Part shown: piece by piece, positions 9,618-20,295 of the stretch
Position numbering within the stretch: position 1 is the first letter of the stretch
How the letters are laid out: each line of letters opens with the position of its first letter
Origin: Candidatus Brachythrix odensensis
Lineage (GTDB): Bacteria; Chloroflexota; Anaerolineae; J036; Brachytrichaceae
DNA: 64,000 bases
NCBI GenBank assembly: GCA_016714465.1
Contig: JADKDT010000008.1
Coordinates: forward strand, 62,001-126,000
Reading direction: 5' to 3'
Made by a program: the position numbers and the translations under genes
The notes under the pieces: generated by a model
The model's input: only the letters and a program-made list of their open reading frames with translations
The model's database searches: none
What the model was told of the DNA's origin: nothing

Positions 9618-11220
9618 ATGAGCCGCTCTTCGCGATTGTTTCTGTGTGGTTTCATGGCCAGCGGCAAGTCCACGCTTGGCCGTATGGCGGCCCACACCCT
9701 CGGCTATGATTTTGTCGACACCGACCATGAAATAGAGCTGTCCGCCGGCATGCCCATCTCGGGCATTTTCGCCAGCGAGGGCGAAACCGGTTTCCGCAAC
9801 CGGGAGAGCGCGCTGGTCGCTGAATTGTCCGGCCGCCAGCGCATCGTCGTTGCCACAGGCGGCGGCATGGTTGTGAGTCCGAGACTTCGCGCGCTGCTCA
9901 AAGAACTTGGCCCGTGCGTGGGTCTTACCGCGACACCCGCCGAATATGCCCGTCGGCTTGGACCAAATGCCGCGGCGCGCCGGCCGATGCTCCAGGGGGC
10001 TGATCTCACCCAGCGCATCGCCGTCTTGCTGGCCGAGCGCGCCCCGGCCTATTCCGATCTGCACTACACCGTGGACACCAGCTTCGATTCCCCCGAAATT
10101 CTCGCTCAGCGCCTGGCCCATATCGTGCTGGCCGAGCAAGAACGGCTGCCGGTTCAAACGCCCGGAGGCGGCTCGTATGACATCATCCTGGGGCGGGGAT
10201 TAATCGACCAGCTCGGGCACATGCTCGCCGGACGCGGCTGGGCGCGCAGGGCGGCGATCATCACGGACGAGAAGGTAGGGCCGTTGTACGCCGCGGCCGC
10301 CCAGCGCGCCCTGGGCCAGGGCGGACTGGACAGCTTTGTCGCGACGATGCCGGCCGGAGAAGCAGCCAAGCACCTGCGCACGGTTGAGGATCTATATCGC
10401 GCGCTGGCCCAAGGCGGCGTCGATCGAAACACGCCTGTGATCGCGCTCGGCGGCGGCGTGGTCGGCGACACCGCGGGATTCGTCGCGGCAACGTATCTGC
10501 GCGGGCTGCCCTTTGTTCAGGTGCCGACGTCGCTCCTGGCGATGGCCGACTCCAGCATTGGCGGCAAGGTCGGGGTTGACACATCGTTTGGCAAAAATCT
10601 GGTCGGCGCCTTCAAACAGCCCGAGCTCGTCGTCGCCGACCTGGCGACGCTTGCAAGCTTGCCCGCGGTTGAGCGCCAGTGCGGTCTGGCCGAGATTGTA
10701 AAAGCCGGGCTCATCGACGGCGGCGACGCCTGGGCGCGGTCGCGGGCAATTGGCGAGACCAGCCCGGTCACGGCGCCCTTGCTCGACGCGATGCGGCTCA
10801 AACGCCGGATTGTCGAAGAAGATCCATTCGAGAAGGACAAACGGGCCTGGCTGAATCTTGGCCACACCTTTGGGCACGGCCTCGAGGCCTGGAGCGATTT
10901 CCGAATCAAGCACGGCCAGGCGGTCGCGCTGGGACTGGTGTCGCGCAGTTCGCGCTTCGATCGCGCTTGGCCTGTGCGATGCGGCCCTCGAAGGTGACAT
11001 CCTCCACGCGCTGACTGTTGCCGGCCTGCCCACGGCGCTTTCCGAACTCGGGCTGCATCTGACACCGCAGGATGTCGATGCGGTCTGGACACGGATGGGC
11101 AGCGACAAGAAGCGCAAAGGCGGTTCCCTGCGCTACGTGCTCATGCGCGCGCCCGGGGATCCGGTTGTGACCGACGCGCTGACAGAAACCGACGCGCGGG
11201 CGGTTTTGGCGCGCCTGTAG
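9618..11220 (+). CDS. aroKB: Bifunctional shikimate kinase / 3-dehydroquinate synthase, frameshifted
   Basis: About 533 residues. Residues 1-170 are shikimate kinase with P-loop GFMASGKST (11-19), VDTDHEIE and VATGGGMV. From about residue 178 (YDIILGRGLIDQL) the protein is 3-dehydroquinate synthase: ALGGGVVGDTAGFVAATYLRG, VPTSLLAMADSSIGGKVGVD, GLAEIVKAG, NLGHTFGHGLEAW. The fusion joins step 2 and step 5 of the shikimate pathway. A one-base indel near 10940-10955 moves the last 85 residues (ALGLCDAALEGDILHAL to ARL) to another frame. The gene is conserved and essential for aromatic synthesis, so a sequence error is more likely than decay. aroQ (step 3) follows. Confidence 0.88.
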
Positions 11221-11253
11221 GCATATCGCCTACCGTGCCTCCGTATTCGTCCA

Positions 11254-11338
11254 CAGATTACGCAGGTCTACGGGGATTGGGGCAATGCGCGATTCAACCC
11301 AGTCCCAAATCGCAATCGGTGAGAACCTGCGTAATCTG
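11254..11338. repeat. Inverted repeat with CAGATTACGCAGGT arms
   Basis: Arms 11254-11267 and 11325-11338 are perfectly complementary and 57 bp apart. The flanking CCACAGATTACGCAG / CTGCGTAATCTGAGG words match a dispersed repeat type I know from many bacterial genomes. It fills the gap between aroKB and aroQ. Confidence 0.55.
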
Positions 11339-11363
11339 AGGACGTACCCTCCTGCCAATCGTC

Positions 11364-11369
11364 TATCAT
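11364..11369 (+). promoter_or_regulatory. -10 box TATCAT, leaderless aroQ
   Basis: TATCAT ends 7 nt before ATG 11377, with no Shine-Dalgarno sequence. Confidence 0.5.
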
Positions 11370-11376
11370 CGTCAGC

Positions 11377-11814
11377 ATGTCCAAGATCCTCGTCCTGCAC
11401 GGCCCCAACCTCAACCTGCTGGGCACCCGCGAGCCCGGCGTGTATGGGCGCGTGACGCTGGGCGATATCAACGCCAGGCTGCAAACCGCGGCTGCCGCCC
11501 GCGGCGCAGAGCTGCGCATCCTGCAGTCAAACCACGAGGGCGTGTTGATCGACGCCATTCAGGCGGCGGCCGGTTGGGCGGATGGGATATTGATCAACCC
11601 GGGCGGGCTGACCCACACCAGTGTTGCGTTGCGCGACGCGCTCAGCGGGGTCGGCCTGCCAACGGTCGAGGCCCATCTCTCAAACATCTATGCCCGGGAA
11701 CCCTTCCGCCACCACTCGTATGTGTCAGCCGTGTGTGTCGGCACGCTGGCCGGCTTTGGCTGGCGCAGCTATCTGCTTGGCCTGGCGGGGCTGCTTGACC
11801 ACCTCGACGGCTGA
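11377..11814 (+). CDS. aroQ: Type II 3-dehydroquinate dehydratase
   Basis: 145 residues, the normal length of type II dehydroquinase (third step of the shikimate pathway, dodecameric, cytosolic). Conserved sites are visible: LHGPNLNLLGTREPGVYG with catalytic Tyr23, SNHEGVLID, INPGGLTHTSVALRDAL with Asn74, and VEAHLSNIYAREPFR with His100 and the substrate-binding Arg. It follows aroKB but has its own -10 box, and the region between contains an inverted repeat, so it can be transcribed on its own. Confidence 0.95.
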   Translation: MSKILVLHGPNLNLLGTREPGVYGRVTLGDINARLQTAAAARGAELRILQSNHEGVLIDAIQAAAGWADGILINPGGLTHTSVALRDALSGVGLPTVEAHLSNIYAREPFRHHSYVSAVCVGTLAGFGWRSYLLGLAGLLDHLDG

Positions 11815-11841
11815 TCAAGATAACTCGGGAACCCTAATCAC

Positions 11842-12744
11842 ATGAAACCACTGAAGGCCGCGCGACTCGCGGCGATTGGCCTGCTCGTATTCGCGATTCT
11901 GGGCTACAGCCTGGTCTCGGTCGCCGCGGCAGCCATCCTCACCCAGCCGATACGCCAAACGTTGAAAGGGGATCCGCGTTCTTCCCTGGATCTCGCCTTC
12001 GAGTCGGTGACGTTTCCGGCCCGCGTGGACGCAGTTTCGATCTCCGCCTGGCACATTCCCGCCCGCGAAGCAAGTCGCGCCATCATCCTCGTCCATGGCA
12101 TGGGCGGCTGCCGCACCTGCGAGTTCCAGGGCAAAGTCCTTGAGTTCGCGAAAACCATGAACACGCGTGGTTTTGCGGTCCTGATGATCGATCTGCGCGG
12201 GCACGGCACGAGCGGACCAGGCCGATTCACGTTTGGGCAGCTTGAGCGACGCGACGTGCTGGGCGCGGTCGATTTTCTGTTGGGCCGCGGTTTCAAGCCG
12301 GGGCGGATCGGTGTGCTCGGCATCTCGATGGGCGCGGCCAGCAGCATTGGCGCCGCGGCCGAAGAGCCCGCCATCGGCGCGCTGGTCGAAGACAGCGGCT
12401 ACTCCGACCTTAATCCGCTGCTGCAAGTCGAGTTTCCCCGCAGCAGCGGCTTGCCCGCGGCCTTTCTGCCCGGCACGCTCGCCGCCGCCCGGCTGATCAC
12501 TGGCGCGGATATCAGCCAGGCCGTGCCCGTTCGCGAGATCGTGAGGATTGCGCCCCGCCCGGTCATGGTCATCCATGCTCGCGGTGACGCTCTGGTGCCG
12601 TTCTCGCAAGCCGGCGAGCTTGCCCGCGCGGCGGGCATCGAAGCCTGGATCACACCCGCCGACGGTCATGCCCGGAGTTACGCCTCGACCCCGGCCGAAT
12701 ACGCTTCGCGGGTGGGCGATTTCTTTGAAAGGAGCCTGAAATGA
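11842..12744 (+). CDS. Alpha/beta hydrolase, membrane-anchored
   Basis: 300 residues. An N-terminal hydrophobic segment (residues 8-34) probably anchors or exports the protein. The hydrolase core has LVHGMGGC (oxyanion), DLRGHGTSG, the nucleophile elbow GISMGA, a late Asp (IHARGDALVPF) and the catalytic His in PADGHARSY. Similar to the YqkD/FrsA-like serine hydrolases; the substrate is not predictable. Its last codons overlap the next gene by ATGA, so the two are translationally coupled. Confidence 0.82.
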   Translation: MKPLKAARLAAIGLLVFAILGYSLVSVAAAAILTQPIRQTLKGDPRSSLDLAFESVTFPARVDAVSISAWHIPAREASRAIILVHGMGGCRTCEFQGKVLEFAKTMNTRGFAVLMIDLRGHGTSGPGRFTFGQLERRDVLGAVDFLLGRGFKPGRIGVLGISMGAASSIGAAAEEPAIGALVEDSGYSDLNPLLQVEFPRSSGLPAAFLPGTLAAARLITGADISQAVPVREIVRIAPRPVMVIHARGDALVPFSQAGELARAAGIEAWITPADGHARSYASTPAEYASRVGDFFERSLK

Positions 12745-14331
12745 CAGACATCACTACGACGATTACAGCCGTGACCGTGTACGAGGACCGCGCTCGGGTG
12801 ACTCGGGTTGGCAAAGCCCGATTGGCAGCCGGGGCAAACGTGCTTGTGCTCGGAGGATTGCCGACGTCCCTGGACGCCGGCTCTGTCCGGGTTAAGGGAC
12901 GCGGGAACGGCGCCCGCATCGCGGGATCGGAGGTGGCCAGTGCATACCTGACGACACCCGTCTCAGGAAATGCCGCCGCGTTGCAAGCCGCACTCGAAGG
13001 CCTGCGCGACCAGGACACGGCGATTCTCGATGACCTGGCCGCCGTCGCCGACCAACTGGAAATGCTCAAGGCCCTGCGCGACCACAGCGGGCCGCGTTTT
13101 GCCAAAGCCATCGCATCCGGCAAGGCGACGATCGATACGATGCGGCCCGTGGCAGGTTTTTTGGCAGGGGGATTTTCAGAGGCGCTCGCTCGTAAGCGGG
13201 ATCTGAACGCAAAGCGGCGTGATCTCGCCCGCGAGATCAAAGCCGCCGAGGAACGCTTGCGCCAGGCGGGATCGACAGCACGGGTCGAGACTCGCGAAAT
13301 CCGGATCGATGTCGACGCGACCTCCGATGCCGACGCCGAGCTTGAGGTCACGTATGTCGTCGACGGCGCGTGGTGGGTGCCGATCTACGATGCCCTGGCT
13401 GAGCGGGAAAAAACTCAGCGTCACTTACTTCGCCCAGGTTCGGCAGACGACCGGCGAGAACTGGCCGGCCTGCGCTTTGTCGTTGTCAACCGCCCAAACC
13501 GGGACCGGCGGCGACATCCCTGAGCTGGATCCCTGGTATATCGCCAAATACGCGCCGCCTGTGCCGATGCCCAAGCGCATGATGACGCGTCAGGCGATGG
13601 CGGCCCCGGACGACCTGGCAGTAAGCTCCGCGCCGATGCCTGCGATGAGTGTCAATGAGTCGAGTTTCGATTACGCTCGGATGCCCGAACCGCAGGCCGT
13701 GGTTGAGAACAACGGCATCGCGGTGACGTATCGGGCGCAGCGCCCAGTCGCCATCGCCTCTGACGGGACGCAGCGCAAAGTGCTGATCGGCGAGGCCGTC
13801 CTCGACGCGGCCCTGGATTACGTGAGCGTGCCCAAATTGAGCGAGGACGCCTATTTGCGGGCAAAGGTCAAGAACACGTCCGAGCTAGTGTTCCTGCCGG
13901 GCTCGGCAAACGTCTTCCATGACGAAGAAATGGTGGGGACCTCGACCTTCGAAGAGCCGGTCATGAAGAACAGCGACATCGAGCTGCAGATGGGCGTTGA
14001 CGATCGCATCCGGATCAGCCGCGAACTCACTCAGCGCGACACGGGCAAAACGTTGATCGGCAACACACGCCGGCTGACTTTCGGGTATCGGATCAAGGTA
14101 AGCAACACCCGCGACAGCGCGGTCAAACTCAGCGCGCAGGACCAGATGCCGGTCAGCCGGCATGAGGACATCAAAGTCCGACTGGCCGAGGCCCTGCCCA
14201 GGCCGATCGAGGTAACCGATCTCAATCTGCTCAAATGGGAGCTCGATGTGCCCGCCGGCGCAAGCCGCGAAATCACCTTCACCTACACGGTGGAGCATCC
14301 ACGCGACATGCAGGTCACCGGTCTGGAATGA
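12741..14331 (+). CDS. MuiA-like protein (DUF4140/DUF4139), frameshifted
   Basis: About 530 residues of the 'mucoidy inhibitor MuiA' family. The N-terminal domain (TVYEDRARVTRVGKARL) and a helical stretch (residues 70-175) precede the C-terminal DUF4139 beta domain: VTYVVDGAWWVPIYDALAE, then in the next frame LSVTYFAQVRQTTGENWPAC and a long tail ending FTYTVEHPRDMQVTGLE. The frame changes exactly at the A6 run 13408-13413; one extra or missing A restores a colinear protein. Sequencing error is likeliest, transcript slippage possible. Function is unknown in this family. Coupled by ATGA overlaps to genes on both sides. Confidence 0.75.
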
Positions 14332-14963
14332 CGCGGGTCAAGATCTGCGGCAATACCCGGCTCGATGACGCGCGCCAGGCGGTCGAGGCCGGGGCCGACC
14401 TGCTCGGTTTCATCTTCTATCCGCGGAGCCCGCGCAAGATCAGCCTCGGAGACGCGCGAGCGATCAGCCGGGTCCTGCGCGGCCAGGCCATCCTGGTGGG
14501 CGTGTTTGTGAACGAGCCGATCGAGGCCGTTGAGGCGGCCCTGGCCGAGGCCGAGCTCGATCTGGCCCAGCTCCACGGCGAGGAGACGCTGGCGACGGTG
14601 GCGGCCTTTGGGGGCGCGGCCTTCAAGGCCATGAAACGCGCGATGGTGGCCGGCGCCAGCGCGGAAGAGTACGCCGGCGCGGGGCCGACCGACCCGCGCC
14701 TGCCCCAGTTGTTGCTCGACGCCGACCATGCCACGTTATATGGCGGAACGGGTCAGCGCGCCGACCAGGGGTTGGCGGCGACGCTCGCGCGGCAGCATCG
14801 GCTGTTGCTGGCCGGCGGGCTCACTCCGGACAATGTGGCCGCTGCGATCGCGGCGGTGCAACCGTGGGGGGTCGATGTCGCCAGCGGGGTCGAGGCCGAG
14901 CCCGGAATCAAGGATCACACGCGGGTGTCCCGCTTCATCGACGAAGTCCGCCGGAGCCGATAG
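14328..14963 (+). CDS. trpF: Phosphoribosylanthranilate isomerase
   Basis: 211 residues, a single TIM barrel. It starts MTRVKICGNTRLDDARQAVEAGADLLGF with the catalytic Cys in KICG, and has IFYPRSPRKIS, VGVFVNEP, QLHGEE, LLLDAD (catalytic Asp), LAGGLTPDNV and VDVASGVEAEPGIKD. It catalyses the Amadori rearrangement in tryptophan synthesis, two steps before trpB. The ATG overlaps the stop of the MuiA-like gene. The last four codons and the stop lie inside a 22-bp hairpin. Confidence 0.95.
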   Translation: MTRVKICGNTRLDDARQAVEAGADLLGFIFYPRSPRKISLGDARAISRVLRGQAILVGVFVNEPIEAVEAALAEAELDLAQLHGEETLATVAAFGGAAFKAMKRAMVAGASAEEYAGAGPTDPRLPQLLLDADHATLYGGTGQRADQGLAATLARQHRLLLAGGLTPDNVAAAIAAVQPWGVDVASGVEAEPGIKDHTRVSRFIDEVRRSR

Positions 14964-14997
14964 CCCCCGGGCGAAGCCCGGGGGCTATCGGCTCCGG
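14951..14997. repeat. Perfect 22-bp hairpin (GAA loop) over the trpF 3' end
   Basis: Arms 14951-14972 and 14976-14997 pair perfectly; tip CCCCCGGGC-GAA-GCCCGGGGG. It contains the trpF stop codon (14961-14963) and ends 14 nt before trpB. Its position inside a trp gene pair means it could attenuate trpB expression or act in RNA processing. Confidence 0.65.
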
Positions 14998-15011
14998 CTA
15001 TCCCGGGGATA

Positions 15012-16279
<1,268 letters not shown>

Positions 16280-16283
<4 letters not shown>

Positions 16284-17146
16284 TCAATGACAAGGACCTC
16301 GCCCTGGTCATCGACCTCAAAGAGAAACAGCACCTGATCACGATCCGGGCCGGGGCGAAGTTCGAGACCCACCACGGCATCATTCTGTATGACACCATGA
16401 TCGGTTTGCCGTGGGGGAGCATCGTGCACTCGACCCTTGGGCACCCGTATCTCGTCGTCAAACCGGGCACAGCCGACCTCATCCGGCACATCAAGCGCAG
16501 TTCGCAGGTGATCTTTCCCAAAGACAGCGCCTATCTTCTGATGAAGATGAACGTTAAGCCTGGGATGCGCGTCCTCGAGAGCGGCTGCGGCAGCGGCGGG
16601 ATGACACTGGCTCTCGCAACGGCCGTCATGCCGCATGGGCGGGTGTATTCGCAGGAGATCCGCGAGGACTTCATCGCCCTGACCAAACGCAATATGGAAA
16701 AGGTCGGGCTGTCCGAATATGTCACTTTCATCCTGGGAGATGGCACGCAGGGCTTCCAGGTCGACGAACCGGTCGACGCGGTCTTCATCGACATGCCGAT
16801 GCCCGAGACCTGCGTAACGCAAGCCCGCAAGGTGCTAAAGGACGGTGGGTTTTTCGCCTCGCTGGTACCGACCGCCAACCAGGTCTCAGCCCTGCTCCAT
16901 GCTCTCGACCAGGAAGCCTTTGGATTGATCGAGGTCGAGGAAGTCATCACCCGCGGCTACAAGACCAACCCCGACCGATTTCGGCCAAAGGACCGGATGA
17001 TCGCCCACACCGGCTATTTGATCTTCGCCCGGGCGATGGTCAAAGCGCAAAACAACTTGCGGGTCTCGCTCAAGCGCCGGTCGGTCGAGAGCGTGGACAC
17101 CGAGGCGGTGGTCGACGGCGAGGACACGGCTCCAGAGGGCGAATGA
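16280..17146 (+). CDS. trmI: tRNA (adenine-58-N1)-methyltransferase
   Basis: 288 residues. An N-terminal beta-barrel part (GAKFETHHGIILYDTMIGLPWGS) precedes a Rossmann methyltransferase with SAM loop VLESGCGSGGMTLALA and the catalytic region DAVFIDMPMPE, typical of TrmI (usual motif DxPxP). It methylates A58 in the tRNA T-loop as a tetramer. The last 35 residues are an acidic low-complexity tail. It overlaps trpB and the EamA gene by ATGA at both ends. Confidence 0.88.
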
Positions 17147-18027
17147 CAGCGCTCGATATCGTCCTGCTGATCGCCCTGAGCGCGATCTGGGGCGCGTCGT
17201 ATCTATTCATCCGCGTGGCCGGGCCGGCCTTTGGTCCGTTTGCGCTAATTGATGTCCGGGTATGGCTTGCCGGGGCCGCCCTGGTGCCTGTCGCGCTTGC
17301 GGCCCGCCAAATGCCCGACCTGCGCGCGCGCTGGCGCGATTACCTGCTGCTTGGCGCCATCAACGCGGCCATCCCCTTCACCCTGATCACGATTTCAGTC
17401 GGCAATCTCAACGCCTCAATCTCCTCGATCCTGAATGCGACCACCCCGCTGTGCGCTGCCATCGCGGCGGCAATCTGGCTGAAGGAACGCCTGTCGCCTG
17501 TAAAGATTGCCGGGATGGCGCTTGGACTGGCCGGCGTTGTGGCACTGGTTGGTCTCAATCCGTTGGAGATGACCCCGGTCCGGCTGCTTTCGGTGGGTGG
17601 ATCGCTGCTCTCGGCGATGTGCTACGGCGCGGGCGGGGTGATCGCGCGCAAGCGCTTTGCGGGGACACCGTCGCTGGCGTTGACGATCGGTCAGCAACTC
17701 GCAGCCGGGGCGATCATGTTGCCGCTCGCCCTGCTCGCCCCAGCGCCGCGCGCGCCAAGCGCAGGCGAAGTCGGCGCATTGTTGGCGCTGGCGCTGATCT
17801 GCACCTCGCTGGCCTATCTCATCTACTTCCGCCTGGTTGCCCGGGTCGGTCCGGCCCGCACACTCCTGGGAACATTTTTGATCCCCTTCTTCAGCTTGCT
17901 GTGGGGGGTGGTCTTTCTGGGCGAGCCGGTTAACGCCGGAATCGGCCTGGGCCTGGTCCTGATCCTGGCCGGGATGGCCCTGGCAACCGGTCTGGTCGGC
18001 GGGCGGCGGGCGGAGAAGGCAAAATGA
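17143..18027 (+). CDS. EamA-family (DMT) transporter
   Basis: 294 residues with ten predicted helices in two EamA repeats. Repeat 1 starts LLIALSAIWGASYLFIRVAGPAFGP and repeat 2 follows LLSAMCYGAGGVIARKRF; the end GLGLVLILAGMALATGL is typical. Drug/metabolite transporters of this type export amino acids or metabolites through the inner membrane. It is coupled to trmI and the aminotransferase by ATGA overlaps, so an amino-acid-related substrate is plausible but unproven. Confidence 0.85.
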   Translation: MTALDIVLLIALSAIWGASYLFIRVAGPAFGPFALIDVRVWLAGAALVPVALAARQMPDLRARWRDYLLLGAINAAIPFTLITISVGNLNASISSILNATTPLCAAIAAAIWLKERLSPVKIAGMALGLAGVVALVGLNPLEMTPVRLLSVGGSLLSAMCYGAGGVIARKRFAGTPSLALTIGQQLAAGAIMLPLALLAPAPRAPSAGEVGALLALALICTSLAYLIYFRLVARVGPARTLLGTFLIPFFSLLWGVVFLGEPVNAGIGLGLVLILAGMALATGLVGGRRAEKAK

Positions 18028-19168
18028 CCGCGGGCGGCTTCCTGGCCGGGAGCGACCTCAGCCCCAACTCGCTGGAGCAGGCCCGCCTGCGCCTGGAAGG
18101 GCGCTATGTCGATCTGACCAGCAGCAACCCGACTCAAAACGGTCACCTCTTTCCCGCAGGCGTATTGACCGCCGCCTCCGCGGCGTATTGGCCGGCGCGC
18201 CGCTATACGCCCGACCCGCGCGGTAGTCTGCCTGCGCGCGATTCCATCGCCGCGTACTACGCGTCGCGGACGGCCGCATCTGGCATCTCGGCTGCGTCAA
18301 CATTTCTGACGGCCAGCACAAGCGAGGCCTACAGTCTGCTGTTCAGCCTGCTCGCCGGGCCGGGCGACAACCTGCTCGCCCGCGGTGAGCTACCCTTTGT
18401 TCGATCTGCTGGCCGAGATGCGCGGGATCGCGCTGCGGCCGTATGAACTGGCGGAAGCGGACGGCTGGGCGATTGATGAAGACAGCCTGCGCGATCAGGC
18501 AGATGCGCGCACGCGAGGCGTCCTGATCGTAGCGCCCCATAACCCAACCGGGATGATCATCGAGCGTGCGCTTCCCGCCCTATCCCAGCTCGGCCTGCCG
18601 ATCATCTGCGACGAGGTCTTCGCCGAGTTTGCCTATGCGAAGGGGCGCCAGCCAGTGATGTCCGCGCTGCACCCAGAATTGCCCGTTTTTATCCTGAACG
18701 GGATCAGCAAGATGTTCGCCCTGCCCGACCTAAAGCTGGGCTGGATTGGCTTGAACCCCTCCGCAGAGGCGACTTTTGGACCACGTCTGGAAATCCTCAA
18801 CGACACCTTTCTCGGCGCCAGCGGATTGGTCCAGGCGATGCTGCCAGCCCTGTTTGCCGACGGCCTGGCCTTCACCCGATCGATGACCAGCGCGGTGCGA
18901 GCCAATCTCGATTTCGCTCTTCAGATCCTGTCGGCCTCGCCTCGACTGCGCGTGCGCGCGCCGGCCGGGGGCTACTACCTCTTCCCCCGCGTGCTCGGCT
19001 GCGAGGACGAAGAGGCCCTGGTCCTCGATCTGCTCGAGGCCGGGGGTGCTCGTTCACCCCGGCTTCTTCTACGGCGCTGACGAGGGATGTCATCTGATGC
19101 TCTCGTGCCTGACCGAGCGCAGCGTGCTGGCGGAGGGGCTGAGTCGGTTGGTGAAGGTACTCTTGTAG
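18024..19168 (+). CDS. PLP-dependent aminotransferase (class I/II), frameshifted
   Basis: About 381 residues in three frame segments. Segment 1 (18024 to about 18380): DLTSSNPTQNG, TASTSEAYSLLFSLL. Segment 2 (about 18385-19045): YPLFDLLAEMRGI, VAPHNPTGM, CDEVFAEFAY, and the PLP lysine in NGISKMFALPDLKLGWIG. Segment 3 (about 19045-19168): VLVHPGFFYGADEGCHLMLSCL. One indel lies near 18380, another at the G5 run 19042-19046. It resembles aspartate/alanine-type fold-I aminotransferases. The TAG stop at 19166-19168 falls inside the first unit of a 13-bp tandem repeat, so the original C-terminus may have been altered by repeat insertion. Confidence 0.8.
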
Positions 19169-19253
19169 GCGCAGCTTGTGGGCGCAGCTTGCAGGCGCAG
19201 CTTGTGGGCGCAGCTTGTGGGCGCAGCTTGTAGGCGCAGCTTGTAGGCGCAGC
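19163..19253. repeat. 13-bp tandem repeat, 7 units
   Basis: Seven consecutive units of TTGTAGGCGCAGC (variants TTGTGGGCGCAGC and TTGCAGGCGCAGC), all exactly 13 bp. The array ends in a hairpin, GCGCAGCC-TTTA-GGCTGCGC (19247-19266). The region 19254-19340 holds only degenerate related words. No spacers, so not a CRISPR array. Confidence 0.9.
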
Positions 19254-19341
19254 CTTTAGGCTGCGCGCCGAACGGTGCGTGAGGCCCATCCGTTTTAGGC
19301 GCAGCCCAAAGGCCGCGCCCACAATCTTGTTGCATGGATGT

Positions 19342-19390
19342 GCGCCATGGGCGGCGCCAGACGCCCATGGCGCAGCCTAAAGGCTGCGCC
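19342..19390. repeat. Two adjacent inverted repeats ending at the NHL gene stop
   Basis: GCGCCATGGGCG (19342-19353) pairs with CGCCCATGGCGC (19362-19373), and GGCGCAGCC (19369-19377) pairs with GGCTGCGCC (19382-19390) around TAAA. The second uses the same GGCGCAGC word as the tandem array. Together they close the gap between two convergent genes and may terminate both. Confidence 0.6.
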
Positions 19391-20271
19391 TACATCGTTG
19401 TGCGGACGTACTTGTGCATCCGCCCTTCCACGCCAAGTTCAACTTCTCCAGCGTACAGATCACCGCGCGAATCCACCCACAGCCCGTGCGGCCCGCCTCG
19501 AAACTCGCCCGGCCGCTCGCTTTGGGCCGCCCCACCCCACTCTGCCAGCATCACACCGTCCAAGGTCCAGACGCTGATGCGGCGGCCCAACTCCGCCACA
19601 TAGGCCACGTCCGCGCGGGGGTCAAAGAAGACGCTGTTCGGACGGAGCAGACCTGTGCGCTCGCCGAGAAAGACGCCGTTCAAATCAAAAATCTGGATCC
19701 GATTGTTCTCCCGGTCGCAAAGCCAAATCCGATCCAGCCGATCCACCCGTGCGCAATGCGAGATCGAGAACTGGCCCGGCCCCTTGCCGCGCTCGCCCCA
19801 TGACCGGAGCAGGCGGCCATCGGCAGAATACCGATGCACTTTTGCATTGCCGTAGCCATCCGAGACGATCAGCTCGCCGGTTGACGTAACAGCCAGATCG
19901 GTCGGCTTGTTGAACGGATCGCCGTCGCGGGCCCCCGGTTGCCCCGGTGTGCCGAGCGTCATGACCAGCTTGCCGCTCCGATCGAACTTGAAGATCGCGT
20001 GATTGGTCACATCGACGCAGTACACGTTGTCGTCGCCGTCGATAAAGAGTCCGTGCGCGCACATCGGCGCGAGCACGCCCTGGCCCCAGGTCTCGACGAA
20101 ATTGCCGTCGCGATCAAAAACCGCCAGGGGGTGCTGGCTGCGCGAATAGACAAAGACCCGGTCGCGCGAATCGCACGCGACGGCTGGAATCCAGCCCCAG
20201 ACCCAGCCAGGCGGCGTCTTGAGCCAGCCATCGGCGTAGGTGTAGGTGTAATCGCCGCTCCCAAATTCCAT
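19390..20271 (-). CDS. NHL-repeat six-bladed beta-propeller protein
   Basis: 293 residues. Repeated blades of the form 'GLFIDGDDNVYCVDVTNHAIFKFD', cut here as GLFIDGDDNVYCVD and HAIFKFDRSGKLV, then DLAVTSTGELIVSDGYGN, RVDRLDRIWLCDRENNRIQIF, mark an NHL propeller related to peptidyl-alpha-hydroxyglycine lyase-like proteins. No signal peptide is seen. The frame opens at 20391, but ATG 20271 (MEFGSGDYTYTY) has GAGGAG upstream. Its C-terminal TAG is formed by the edge of a repeat. It follows uxuA on the same strand, so a role in sugar-acid metabolism (lactonase-like) is possible but unproven. Confidence 0.72.
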   Translation of the reverse strand: MEFGSGDYTYTYADGWLKTPPGWVWGWIPAVACDSRDRVFVYSRSQHPLAVFDRDGNFVETWGQGVLAPMCAHGLFIDGDDNVYCVDVTNHAIFKFDRSGKLVMTLGTPGQPGARDGDPFNKPTDLAVTSTGELIVSDGYGNAKVHRYSADGRLLRSWGERGKGPGQFSISHCARVDRLDRIWLCDRENNRIQIFDLNGVFLGERTGLLRPNSVFFDPRADVAYVAELGRRISVWTLDGVMLAEWGGAAQSERPGEFRGGPHGLWVDSRGDLYAGEVELGVEGRMHKYVRTTM

Positions 20272-20295
20272 CGGTGTGCTCCTCTTGTTTGTCCT

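Noticed and set aside
19163..19253. CRISPR-like array
   Set aside because: Units are 13 bp and directly joined, without spacers; no cas genes are present.
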